64,000 nucleotides of DNA from Bordetella genomosp. 9 (lineage in GTDB: Bacteria; Pseudomonadota; Gammaproteobacteria; Burkholderiales; Burkholderiaceae_B). The notes beneath the pieces were generated by a model. It was not told where the DNA came from. It saw only the letters and a program-made list of their open reading frames with translations, and searched no databases. Location: positions 3,906,001 to 3,970,000 of the forward strand of contig NZ_CP021109.1 in the NCBI RefSeq assembly GCF_002119725.1. Reading direction: 5' to 3'. Shown one piece after another: positions 17,201 through 24,857 of the stretch; positions within the stretch are counted from its first letter, which is position 1, and every line of letters begins with the position of its first letter. The translations under genes were made by a program, and so were the position numbers.

Positions 17201-17932
17201 ATGACCGTGAACCGCCTGTTGTTGGGCATGCTGACCCCGTCATCGAATACCGCACTGGAACCCGTCACCAGCGCCATGCTTTCCGGGCTGCCCGAGGCCA
17301 CCGCGCATTTCGGCCGTTTCCCCGTCACCGAGATCGCGCTGTCGGAACGGGCGCTGGCGCAGTTCGACGACGCCCCCATCCTGCAGGCCGCGACGCTTCT
17401 GGCGCACGCCAGGATGTCCGTGATCTGTTGGAACGGTACCTCTTCCGGCTGGCTGGGCTTCGACGCCGACCGCGAGCTTTGCCGCCGCATCGAGTCGGCC
17501 ACCGGCATTGCAGCCTGCACGTCTGTCCTGGCCCTGAATGAAATCTTCGAACGTCGAAGCGTACGAAACTTTGCGCTCGTCACGCCCTACACCGACGACG
17601 TCCAGGCGCGAATCCTCAACAACTATCTCGATGCCGGGTACACGTGCGTGGCCGAACGGCATTTGGGCAGGCGCGACAACTTTTCGTTCTCCGAGGTCGA
17701 TGCCGACACGTTGCGCGGCATGGTGCGCGAGGTGGCGAAATCCGGACCGGACGCGATTTCCATCTTCTGCACGAATCTGCACGGCGCACCCCTGGTGGAA
17801 GAATTGGAGCGCGAGGTCGGCATTCCCATCTACGACACCATTGCCACCGCCGTGTGGAAGTCGCTGCGCCTGGCCGGCGCAGACACGCGCCGCGTTCAGG
17901 GCTGGGGGTCGCTGTTCCGGGAGGTCCTATGA
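17201..17932 (+). CDS. Asp/Glu/hydantoin-racemase-superfamily enzyme (maleate isomerase/AMDase-like)
   Basis: This 243-residue protein begins MTVNRLLLGMLTPSSNTALEP, where the LTPSSNT segment is typical of the maleate isomerase/arylmalonate decarboxylase branch of the Asp/Glu racemase superfamily. The two positions used for catalysis in this superfamily are both cysteine: C76 in VICWNGTSSGW and C190 in IFCTNLHG. That favours racemisation or isomerisation over AMDase-type decarboxylation, which uses one Cys. Its stop overlaps the start of the dihydropyrimidinase-like gene (ATGA), so the two are probably made in equal amounts and act on the same substrate. The substrate is unknown. Confidence 0.82.
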   Translation: MTVNRLLLGMLTPSSNTALEPVTSAMLSGLPEATAHFGRFPVTEIALSERALAQFDDAPILQAATLLAHARMSVICWNGTSSGWLGFDADRELCRRIESATGIAACTSVLALNEIFERRSVRNFALVTPYTDDVQARILNNYLDAGYTCVAERHLGRRDNFSFSEVDADTLRGMVREVAKSGPDAISIFCTNLHGAPLVEELEREVGIPIYDTIATAVWKSLRLAGADTRRVQGWGSLFREVL

Positions 17933-19446
17933 GCGACGCGCCCGCATCCGGCAACAAGCCATACGACCTCGTGGTGCGCCATGCTCGGGTGGCGACTGCC
18001 AGCGACGTGTTCGAGACGGACATCGGGATACGCGACGGACGTATCGCCGCGCTTGCGCGGGACCTGCCGCCGGGCGCCGAGGAAATCGACGCGGCCGGCC
18101 GCTGGGTATTGCCCGGCGGCGTGGATGCGCACTGCCATCTCGCGCAGAAAACCGGCGACAACTCCGTGATGGCAGATGACTTCCTGTCCGGGACCCGCTC
18201 GGCGGCCTGCGGCGGCACCACGACGGTGATCCCCTTCGCGGCGCAACTGAAGGGCGAGTCGCTTGCGCAGGCCGTGCGCGACTATCACGCCGTCGCCGAC
18301 GGCAAGGCCTGCATCGATTACGCCTTCCACATGATCGTGTCCGATGCGACAGCGCAGGTCACGCAGGAAGAACTGCCGGCACTGATCGGCCAGGGCTACA
18401 CGTCTTTCAAGATCTACATGACCTATGACGATCTCAAGCTGAACGACCGGCAAATCCTCGATGTCCTCGATACCGCGCGCCGGCACGGCGCCATGACGAT
18501 GGTTCACGCCGAAAGCAGCGACTGCATCGCCTGGCTGGCCGATCGCATGCTGGCCGAAGGCTTGCAGGCGCCGCCCTACCATGCGTTATCGCGCCCTCCG
18601 GTCGTGGAGCGTGAAGCGACGCATCGCGCGATTTCGCTGGCGGAGCTGCTGGATACGCCCATCCTGATCGTGCATGTATCGGGGCCGGAGGCCATCGAAC
18701 AGATACGCTGGGCGCAGACGCGCGGCCTGAAAATCTATGCCGAAACCTGCCCCCAGTACCTGTTCCTGACCGCAGCCGACCTGGGCGGCGACGCCTTGCA
18801 CGGCGCCAAGTGCATCTGCAGCCCGCCGCCGCGCGACGCCGCTGCGCACGAGGCCGTCTGGAATGCGCTGGCCAACGGCACTTTCCAGGTGTTTTCTTCG
18901 GACCATGCCCCCTTCCGCTTCGACGGCGAAGGCGGCAAGAAGCCGCAAGGCGACGATACGCCCTTCAACCATGTTCCGAACGGCATCCCCGGACTGGAAA
19001 CGCGGCTAGCGCTGCTGTTTTCCGAAGGCGTGCTGGAAGGCCGTCTGGATATCAACACCTTCGTCGCCCTGACGGCGACACAGCCCGCGAAGCTTTACGG
19101 CCTTGCGCCACGCAAGGGCACCATCGCCATTGGCGCGGACGCCGATATCGTCGTCTGGGACACCGGCCTGCCTCGCGTGGTGCGCAATGCGGACCTGCAT
19201 CACAACGTGGATTACACCCCGTACGAGGGACGAACCGTCCGCGCGTGGCCCGGCATCACGCTCAGCCGGGGCCGCGTGGTCTATCGTGACGGAGAGTTCG
19301 TCGGGGAAGCCGGCCATGGGCGGTTCCTGCCCTGCGAGCGGCCGTTGGCGGCACGCCCCCGGCCCGCCAGGCACCGGCGCGCGCCATGGCTGGACGTCCT
19401 TTCAAGGGTCGCGCCGGACACGGCGAACGACGGGGCCACGCCATGA
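17929..19446 (+). CDS. Dihydropyrimidinase/hydantoinase-like cyclic amidohydrolase
   Basis: This 505-residue metal-dependent hydrolase of the D-hydantoinase/dihydropyrimidinase family starts at the ATG at 17929. All expected metal ligands are visible: H68 and H70 in GGVDAHCHL, K161 in SFKIYMTYDD (the carbamylated Lys), H193 in MVHAES, H249 in IVHVSGPE and D325 in FSSDHAP. It should open a cyclic amide or imide ring such as a hydantoin or dihydropyrimidine. The C-terminus extends ~30 Arg/Pro-rich residues beyond the usual end. The stop overlaps the next amidohydrolase start (ATGA at 19443). Confidence 0.9.
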   Translation: MSDAPASGNKPYDLVVRHARVATASDVFETDIGIRDGRIAALARDLPPGAEEIDAAGRWVLPGGVDAHCHLAQKTGDNSVMADDFLSGTRSAACGGTTTVIPFAAQLKGESLAQAVRDYHAVADGKACIDYAFHMIVSDATAQVTQEELPALIGQGYTSFKIYMTYDDLKLNDRQILDVLDTARRHGAMTMVHAESSDCIAWLADRMLAEGLQAPPYHALSRPPVVEREATHRAISLAELLDTPILIVHVSGPEAIEQIRWAQTRGLKIYAETCPQYLFLTAADLGGDALHGAKCICSPPPRDAAAHEAVWNALANGTFQVFSSDHAPFRFDGEGGKKPQGDDTPFNHVPNGIPGLETRLALLFSEGVLEGRLDINTFVALTATQPAKLYGLAPRKGTIAIGADADIVVWDTGLPRVVRNADLHHNVDYTPYEGRTVRAWPGITLSRGRVVYRDGEFVGEAGHGRFLPCERPLAARPRPARHRRAPWLDVLSRVAPDTANDGATP

Positions 19447-20783
19447 CGACGCCCTTTCCCGCTTTCGACCTGATGATCGTCGGCGCGACCGCTTTGACGG
19501 CGGATCCGGCCCGCCCGTGCATCGAGAACGCGTGCATCGGGGTGCGCGATGGCGCGATCGCCTGGATCGATGCGTCGCCGCCTGCCGGGGCAACGGCAAG
19601 ACGGCTGCTGGACGCCACCGGGCGCGTCGTGACCCCGGGTTTCGTCAATGTCCACACGCATTCCGTACTGACCCTGGTGCGCGGCGTCGCCGCGGATCTC
19701 GGCTTTGCGCCTTCCTATACTCCGGGCATCCCCAAGGCGTCGGATCTGGACGATTCGCAGGCCTGCGCCCTGGCCCGGCTCGGCGCCGTGGAAGCACTGC
19801 TCGCGGGCTCCACGACGATCGGCGACCACTTCACCCATGCCGACAGCACGACGGCGGCAATCGCCGAACTCGGCGTTCGGGTCGCAGCTAGCTGGCGCAT
19901 CCTGGACGTGGATTTCGACCGCGTCGCCCGCAACCGGGAATGGGTGCACGAGCCGGCGATCGGTCAGGCGCTGCTCGACCGCGGACTGGCCCTGGCGCAG
20001 CGCTGGGCCGGCCATCCCCGGGTCACCGTCCAACTGGCGGCGCACGCCGCGGACACTTGCTCGGATGCGCTGCTCGCCGAGGTCGCCAGCCACAGCGAAC
20101 GGCTCGGGCTGCGGGTGAATACCCATCTCGGCCAGAGCGCGGCCGAAGTGGAACGGGTGCGCGGGCGCACCGGCAAAACATCGACGCAGGTCCTGGACGA
20201 AGCGGGCTTGCTCAACGACAGGCTGATCGCAGGCCACTGCATCTACGTCACCGCCGACGATGCGGCGCGCCTTGCCGCCGCGGGCGTTCACGTCGCGCAT
20301 ATCCCGAAATGCAACGCCGCCTCCGGCCGCCTGGCGCCTACGCCGATGCTGCGCCGCGCCGGTCTGAACATCGCGCTGGCGACCGACACGCAGCACGGTG
20401 ACATGATCGAATTGATGCGCTGGGCGCTGGCGACCGCCCGCATACAGGAGGGAAAGGTCGATGCCTCGTGGCAACCGGCCGATGTCTTTCACATGGCGAC
20501 CCAGGGCGGCGCCGATGCGCTGGGCGTGGGACACCGCCTGGGCAGCCTGACCGTGGGCAAGGAAGCGGACATGGTGATACTGGACGCGCGGCGCCCGCAT
20601 TGGGTTCCCCGGACCAATCCCGTGGGCACCCTGGTGCACACGGGACAGGGCCGCGATGTGGAAACGGTAATCGTCGCAGGCGATATCGTCGTCGAGCAAG
20701 GGCGGCCCATTCGGGCCGATCTGGACCGTATCTGCCAGGATGCCGAACGCGCGGCCAGAACCGTATGGCAGGCGGCGAGATAG
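19443..20783 (+). CDS. TRZ/ATZ-family amidohydrolase (deaminase/hydrolase)
   Basis: This 446-residue protein is the last gene of the operon. The amidohydrolase signature H71-x-H73 (NVHTHS) is followed by GDHFTHADST, VNTHLGQSA, GHCIYVTADD and ATDTQHGDM, the normal order of metal and substrate ligands in the TRZ/ATZ/SsnA group. GHRLGSLTVGKEADMVILD near the C-terminus is the usual closing beta-sandwich segment. Members deaminate or dechlorinate N-heterocycles, or hydrolyse amidines. Here it could act before or after the ring-opening enzyme. The exact substrate cannot be called. Confidence 0.85.
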   Translation: MTTPFPAFDLMIVGATALTADPARPCIENACIGVRDGAIAWIDASPPAGATARRLLDATGRVVTPGFVNVHTHSVLTLVRGVAADLGFAPSYTPGIPKASDLDDSQACALARLGAVEALLAGSTTIGDHFTHADSTTAAIAELGVRVAASWRILDVDFDRVARNREWVHEPAIGQALLDRGLALAQRWAGHPRVTVQLAAHAADTCSDALLAEVASHSERLGLRVNTHLGQSAAEVERVRGRTGKTSTQVLDEAGLLNDRLIAGHCIYVTADDAARLAAAGVHVAHIPKCNAASGRLAPTPMLRRAGLNIALATDTQHGDMIELMRWALATARIQEGKVDASWQPADVFHMATQGGADALGVGHRLGSLTVGKEADMVILDARRPHWVPRTNPVGTLVHTGQGRDVETVIVAGDIVVEQGRPIRADLDRICQDAERAARTVWQAAR

Positions 20784-20928
20784 ACGCGGTCCCACGCTTT
20801 GGATCGGACCCGGTCCATGGAATGGGTTCGATTTGCGCGCGATGGAGGCTGAGCGAGCGGTGGGAAGAATCGGAACCGGAGTGGGATTATTCCGACAGAC
20901 CGATCCCCTACAAACTCGAGTGACAGCA

Positions 20929-21522
20929 ATGGCATCAGTCTTTTCGGCAAACGCGTTCCGCACGCTCTCGTATCCGCAGGAAGATCTTTCGCACGGCGGC
21001 GAGGCCGCCCGGCAATTGCCGGGGCGGCACGCAAGATCCGCCGAATCCATCGGAACGCCGGACGAAGAAGACCCGGCATGGCCGGGCCACACTTTGCACC
21101 AGAACGCCGAGCGCCATATGCGGACCTTCGGTCAACATAACGAACCGTGCCGGGATGCCGCTTCGGACGCGGAAAGGTCGGATTGCAGCCGCGTGACGTT
21201 CTTCAAACGGTGGAACGCGGAAGCCGAACAGATCGTAGGCAAGGACAGTCTGGGCGCAAAGGCGCCCAACCCCCTAAGGGTGCGTAGCTGGTTTTTCGCC
21301 ATCGGCGAGTTCCTTGGCAAAGTCGACACCGTGCTGCGGGAAACCGAGGCCATCCGTTGCGCCGGCAAAGAACGCATCGAGGAAATACTCGGCATTTTCC
21401 GCAGGCACGGAATATTCGACTGGATCTCGCGCGCGATCGAGACCAAGCAAGCGTGCCGTCCCGATCAGGCCAAAGAGCGGGCAGAGGCGCTGATCCGGTA
21501 CGCCTTTGCCAACACCATCTGA
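20929..21522 (+). CDS. Hypothetical protein, no recognised family
   Basis: This 197-residue protein starts at the ATG at 20929; the frame is open further upstream without a better start. The first ~110 residues are polar and probably disordered (YPQEDLSHGGEAARQ, GTPDEEDPAWPGHTLHQ). The second half is predicted helical (NPLRVRSWFFAIGEFLGKVD, RCAGKERIEEILGIFRRHG, KERAEALIRYAFANTI). I see no signal peptide, membrane segment or known motif. GGAACC at 20872-20877 followed after 16 nt by GACAGA faintly resembles an HrpL-type ECF promoter, which is weak evidence for a type III secretion link. It is a plausible orphan effector or a lineage-specific gene. Confidence 0.5.
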   Translation: MASVFSANAFRTLSYPQEDLSHGGEAARQLPGRHARSAESIGTPDEEDPAWPGHTLHQNAERHMRTFGQHNEPCRDAASDAERSDCSRVTFFKRWNAEAEQIVGKDSLGAKAPNPLRVRSWFFAIGEFLGKVDTVLRETEAIRCAGKERIEEILGIFRRHGIFDWISRAIETKQACRPDQAKERAEALIRYAFANTI

Positions 21523-21560
21523 CACCAGGCGGACGGCAGCTTTTCCTGCGCCGCCGCCCG

Positions 21561-21663
21561 CCTCCCCTCCTGCCCCTTCGCCTCCTGCCCCTTCGCCTCC
21601 TGCCCGCCCCGCCTCCTGCCCCTTTCGTCTTCTGCCCCTTTCGCCTTCTGCCCCTTTCGCCTC
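21561..21663. repeat. C-rich degenerate tandem repeat
   Basis: Imperfect units of about 15 bp based on CCTCCTGCCCCTTCG are repeated six to seven times between the hypothetical gene and marR. One strand is almost purely pyrimidine. It is non-coding and its role is unknown. Confidence 0.75.
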
Positions 21664-21736
21664 GCGTGTCGCCCCGTGCACCGCCGCACCGGCACACCGG
21701 CAGCCGCTGTTTGCTCTACAATCTCGGCCTAATTAG

Positions 21737-21750
21737 TAGTAAGCTAACTA
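21737..21750. promoter_or_regulatory. Putative MarR operator at the marR start
   Basis: TAGT-A-AGCT-A-ACTA is a 14-bp palindrome (12 of 14 positions symmetric) that ends one base before the marR ATG at 21752. A TTGCTC -35-like hexamer lies at 21711-21716. The position fits autorepression of the efflux operon. No Shine-Dalgarno is visible. Confidence 0.5.
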
Positions 21751-21751
21751 T

Positions 21752-22192
21752 ATGTCAGCCCTCAAACGCCAGTTTGCCGTGACCAGCGGCATGCACACCA
21801 GCGCCCGCAATTGGCAGCGCGTGGTCCAGACCCGCCTGGGCCACCATGGCGTTTCCCCCGGCTGCATCAATCCGCTGCTGCTGATCGGCCGTTCCGGCGG
21901 CGGCTTGCGTCAGGTCGAGCTGGCCCAGCAATTGGGCATGGAAGGACCGTCCCTGGTGCGTCTGCTGGACAAACTGGCCGGCCTGGGGCTGGTCCGCCGT
22001 CAATGCGATGCCAACGATCGCCGCGCGAACCAACTTTGGCTGACCGACGCCGGCCAGGCCCTGTACGGCCAGATCGAGGAAGGACTGATCGCGCTGCGCC
22101 GGGAAGTCCTGGCCGAAATGTCGAACGCAGAACTGGACGCAGTGTTGAAGTTCTATCGCCTGATGGAAGAGGCTGCCTCGAATACTCCCTGA
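21752..22192 (+). CDS. MarR-family transcriptional regulator
   Basis: This 146-residue regulator has the MarR winged-helix core: LRQVELAQQLGMEGPSLVRL as the recognition helix region (~50-70) and DRRANQLWLTDAGQ as the wing (~90-103). It heads an efflux operon (DUF1656 protein, HlyD adaptor, outer-membrane lipoprotein, FUSC pump) and probably represses it until an aromatic or other toxic ligand is bound. A palindrome abuts its start codon. Confidence 0.9.
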   Translation: MSALKRQFAVTSGMHTSARNWQRVVQTRLGHHGVSPGCINPLLLIGRSGGGLRQVELAQQLGMEGPSLVRLLDKLAGLGLVRRQCDANDRRANQLWLTDAGQALYGQIEEGLIALRREVLAEMSNAELDAVLKFYRLMEEAASNTP

Positions 22193-22265
22193 CGCGGCCC
22201 GTGAGCGGCCGCGCAGCGCCACCCTATCCCCTATCGCAACAACCCCTTAGCAACGACACCCCATC

Positions 22266-22475
22266 ATGGTTGGAGAATTCAGCCTTTACGGCGTCTTTAT
22301 CCCGACGCTGCTGGGCCTCATGCTGCTCGCCTACCTGGCGCATAGCGTGCTGCGCCTGGTGCTGCTTCGCATGGGCGCCTATCGCCATGTCTGGCATCCG
22401 CCCCTGTTCAATGTGGGCTTGTACATCCTTGTGCTGGGCGGGCTGTTCGCGCTGGCGCGGAGTTCGCAGCTATGA
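22266..22475 (+). CDS. DUF1656 small membrane protein (AaeX-like)
   Basis: This 69-residue protein has two hydrophobic helices (about 10-35 and 46-65) separated by RMGAYRHVWHPPLFN, which is typical of DUF1656/AaeX proteins. These regularly precede AaeA/AaeB-type efflux genes, and their function is unclear. The stop overlaps the start of the HlyD gene (ATGA at 22472). Confidence 0.85.
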   Translation: MVGEFSLYGVFIPTLLGLMLLAYLAHSVLRLVLLRMGAYRHVWHPPLFNVGLYILVLGGLFALARSSQL

Positions 22476-23392
22476 GCCGCATCGCGCGCCGCACCGTATC
22501 CGTGGCCATCACCCTGGCCGTCGTCGCCGCTGCCATCGTGGTGGTCCGGCATCTCTGGCAGTACTACATGTACGAGCCTTGGACCCGGGACGCCCACGTC
22601 AACGCCGACGTGATCCAGGTCGCACCGGACGTGTCCGGCCTGGTATCCGAGGTCCGCGTCCAGGACAATGCCGAGGTTCATCGCGACGATGTTCTGTTCG
22701 TCGTGGATCAGGCGCGCTACCGCATCGCGCTGGAGCGGGCGCAAGCGGCCTTGGCGCAGAGCCGGGCCAATCTGGCGCAGCTGCAGCGCGAAGCCCGGCG
22801 CGACCGCGAGCTGAAGGACTTGGTGGCCACCGAAACCGTCGAGGAACGGCGTGCGCGCCTGGAACAGGCTGAAGCCGCCGTCGCCACGGCGCAGTCGGCC
22901 GTCGATCTGGCGCAGCTGAACCTCGAACGCTCGGTGGTGCGCAGCCCCGCCGACGGCCGCCTGAACGACCGTACAGTGCGCGTGGGCGACTATGTAACTG
23001 CCGGCAAGCCGGTGCTGGCGGTGCTGGACACGCATTCCTTCCGTGTCGACGGCTATTTCGAGGAAACGCGTCTGCACGGCATCAAAGTCGGAGACCGCGC
23101 AGACATCCGCATCATGGGCGAAGAAGGCGTGTTGCACGGTCATGTGCAAAGCATCGCGGCCGGCATCGAAGACCGCTATCGCAGCAACGGCGCCAACCTG
23201 CTGCCCAACGTCGCGCCCGCCTTCGACTGGGTGCGCCTGGCGCAACGCATACCGGTGCGCATCGCCATTGACGATGCACCGCCGGACATGCCGCTTATCG
23301 CTGGCCGCACAGCCACCGTCAGTATCCACGTTGCCGGCGCAACGCCGCGCGAAACCACCGCGACAGTCCCCGCACAAGCTCCGAAATCATGA
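22472..23392 (+). CDS. HlyD/EmrA-type membrane-fusion (periplasmic adaptor) protein
   Basis: This 306-residue adaptor has an N-terminal membrane anchor (~8-28), a biotinyl-lipoyl-like half (VQVAPDVSGLVSEVRVQDNA), a short helical hairpin (~85-145) and the matching half (VRSPADGRLNDRTVRVGDYV), then a beta-barrel domain (YFEETRLHGIKVGDRADI). It links the inner-membrane FUSC pump to the outer-membrane lipoprotein of the same operon. ATGA overlaps at both ends (22472 and 23389) show tight coupling. It resembles the AaeA adaptor for aromatic carboxylic acid efflux. Confidence 0.93.
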   Translation: MSRIARRTVSVAITLAVVAAAIVVVRHLWQYYMYEPWTRDAHVNADVIQVAPDVSGLVSEVRVQDNAEVHRDDVLFVVDQARYRIALERAQAALAQSRANLAQLQREARRDRELKDLVATETVEERRARLEQAEAAVATAQSAVDLAQLNLERSVVRSPADGRLNDRTVRVGDYVTAGKPVLAVLDTHSFRVDGYFEETRLHGIKVGDRADIRIMGEEGVLHGHVQSIAAGIEDRYRSNGANLLPNVAPAFDWVRLAQRIPVRIAIDDAPPDMPLIAGRTATVSIHVAGATPRETTATVPAQAPKS

Positions 23393-24852
23393 ACATGCGT
23401 TGGGTGCGCCATCTGGGCGCCGGGATTGCCGCGGTTTCCCTGGCGGCATGCCAGGCCGTCGGCCCCGATTATCGGCTTCCCGAAGATTCGGCATTCTCCA
23501 GGGTTCAGCAACGCCCGCTCCGGCTGGACGCCCGCGGATCGCAAGCCGTCGATCCGGCGCAAGCCGCCGTGGAGGGCCGCTGGTGGAAGCTGTACTCGGA
23601 CCCGGCGCTCGACGCGCTGGTCGAACAGGCGCTGAAGGCCAACACCGAGCTGCGCATCGCGGCGGCACGGTTGAAGCGGTCGCAAGCGCTGTACGCCCGC
23701 GCGCGGGCGGCCGGGGGCTTCGGCGCAGAGCTGGAGGCCTCCGGCGGCCGGGGCCGCATTTCCGCCGAATCGCTGCTGCAGCCGGAACAGTTGCCGCCGT
23801 TCAACCTGGCCGACGCCAGCCTGGCCGTGTCCTACCAGCTCGATCTGTTCGGCCGGATCCGTCGCGGCGAAGAGGCGGCGCAGGCCAATACGGAGGCCGC
23901 CCAGGCGGCGAGCGAACTGGCCCGGATCAGCGTGGTGGCGTCCGTGGTCGGCGCCTACAGCGAAATCTGCCACAGCAACCATGAGTTGGAAGTCGCCCGG
24001 CATTCGCTGGCGGTGCAGCAGCGCAGCCGCGACGTCGTGGCCCGGCTGGCCGCGGCTGGCCGCGACACGCCTGTCGAAGTCGCGCGCGCCGATTCCCAGG
24101 TCGCGGCGCTTCGGGCTGCCATTCCGCCAATGGAGGCGCGCCGGCAGGCGGCGGGATACGAACTGGCAGCCTTGCTTGGCGACACGCCCGATAAGCTGCC
24201 GGCCGCCGCCATGCAATGCCAGGAAGCGCCCGAGCTGAGGCAACCGATTCCCCTGGGCAACGGCGCCGCCCTCTTGCGCCGCCGGCCCGACGTTCGACAT
24301 GCCGAGCGGGAGCTGGCCGCGGCAACCGCCGAAATCGGCGTAGCGACCGCCGAGCTATACCCGGACATCCGCCTGGGCGCCTCCGTCGGCGCCAGCGGGC
24401 TGCTGGAAGACTTCGGCAAACCGGCGACGCAGGAATGGATGATCGGCCCGCTGATCTCGTGGACATTGCCGGATCGCGGCGCGCGGGCGAGGGTTGCCGC
24501 GACCCAGGCCGGCGCGGAGGAAGCCCTGGCCAGGTTCGACCAGGTCGTTCTGGACGCGCTGCGTGAAACTCAGACCATCCTCAGCCAATACGCCGAGGAT
24601 CTGCGGCGTGTCGCAGCGTTGCGCGACGCGCGGGACAAGGCCCGTGCGGCGGCGCAGGCCGAACGCCGTTTGTACAGCGCCGGCCGCCAGCCCTACCTGT
24701 CCAGCCTGGATGCCGAGCGCTCGCTTGCGGCCACGGAAGCCACCCTGGCGGACGCGGAGGCACGCGTATCCCGTGACCAGATCAAGCTGTTCCTGGCGCT
24801 GGGCGGCGGATGGCAGGATGATGCCTCCCGCACGGCCGCTAGCGGGGAATAG
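23389..24852 (+). CDS. Outer-membrane efflux lipoprotein (NodT/OprM family)
   Basis: This 487-residue protein has a lipoprotein signal with lipobox LAAC (C21) followed by QAVGPDY, the classic start of NodT-family factors. Two OEP repeats are visible, each with a strand such as SLAVSYQLDLFGRIRRG or LISWTLPDRGARARV followed by long coiled-coil helices. It forms the trimeric outer-membrane channel for the HlyD adaptor and FUSC pump encoded on either side. It overlaps the HlyD stop by ATGA. Confidence 0.93.
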   Translation: MNMRWVRHLGAGIAAVSLAACQAVGPDYRLPEDSAFSRVQQRPLRLDARGSQAVDPAQAAVEGRWWKLYSDPALDALVEQALKANTELRIAAARLKRSQALYARARAAGGFGAELEASGGRGRISAESLLQPEQLPPFNLADASLAVSYQLDLFGRIRRGEEAAQANTEAAQAASELARISVVASVVGAYSEICHSNHELEVARHSLAVQQRSRDVVARLAAAGRDTPVEVARADSQVAALRAAIPPMEARRQAAGYELAALLGDTPDKLPAAAMQCQEAPELRQPIPLGNGAALLRRRPDVRHAERELAAATAEIGVATAELYPDIRLGASVGASGLLEDFGKPATQEWMIGPLISWTLPDRGARARVAATQAGAEEALARFDQVVLDALRETQTILSQYAEDLRRVAALRDARDKARAAAQAERRLYSAGRQPYLSSLDAERSLAATEATLADAEARVSRDQIKLFLALGGGWQDDASRTAASGE

Positions 24853-24857
24853 CGGCC

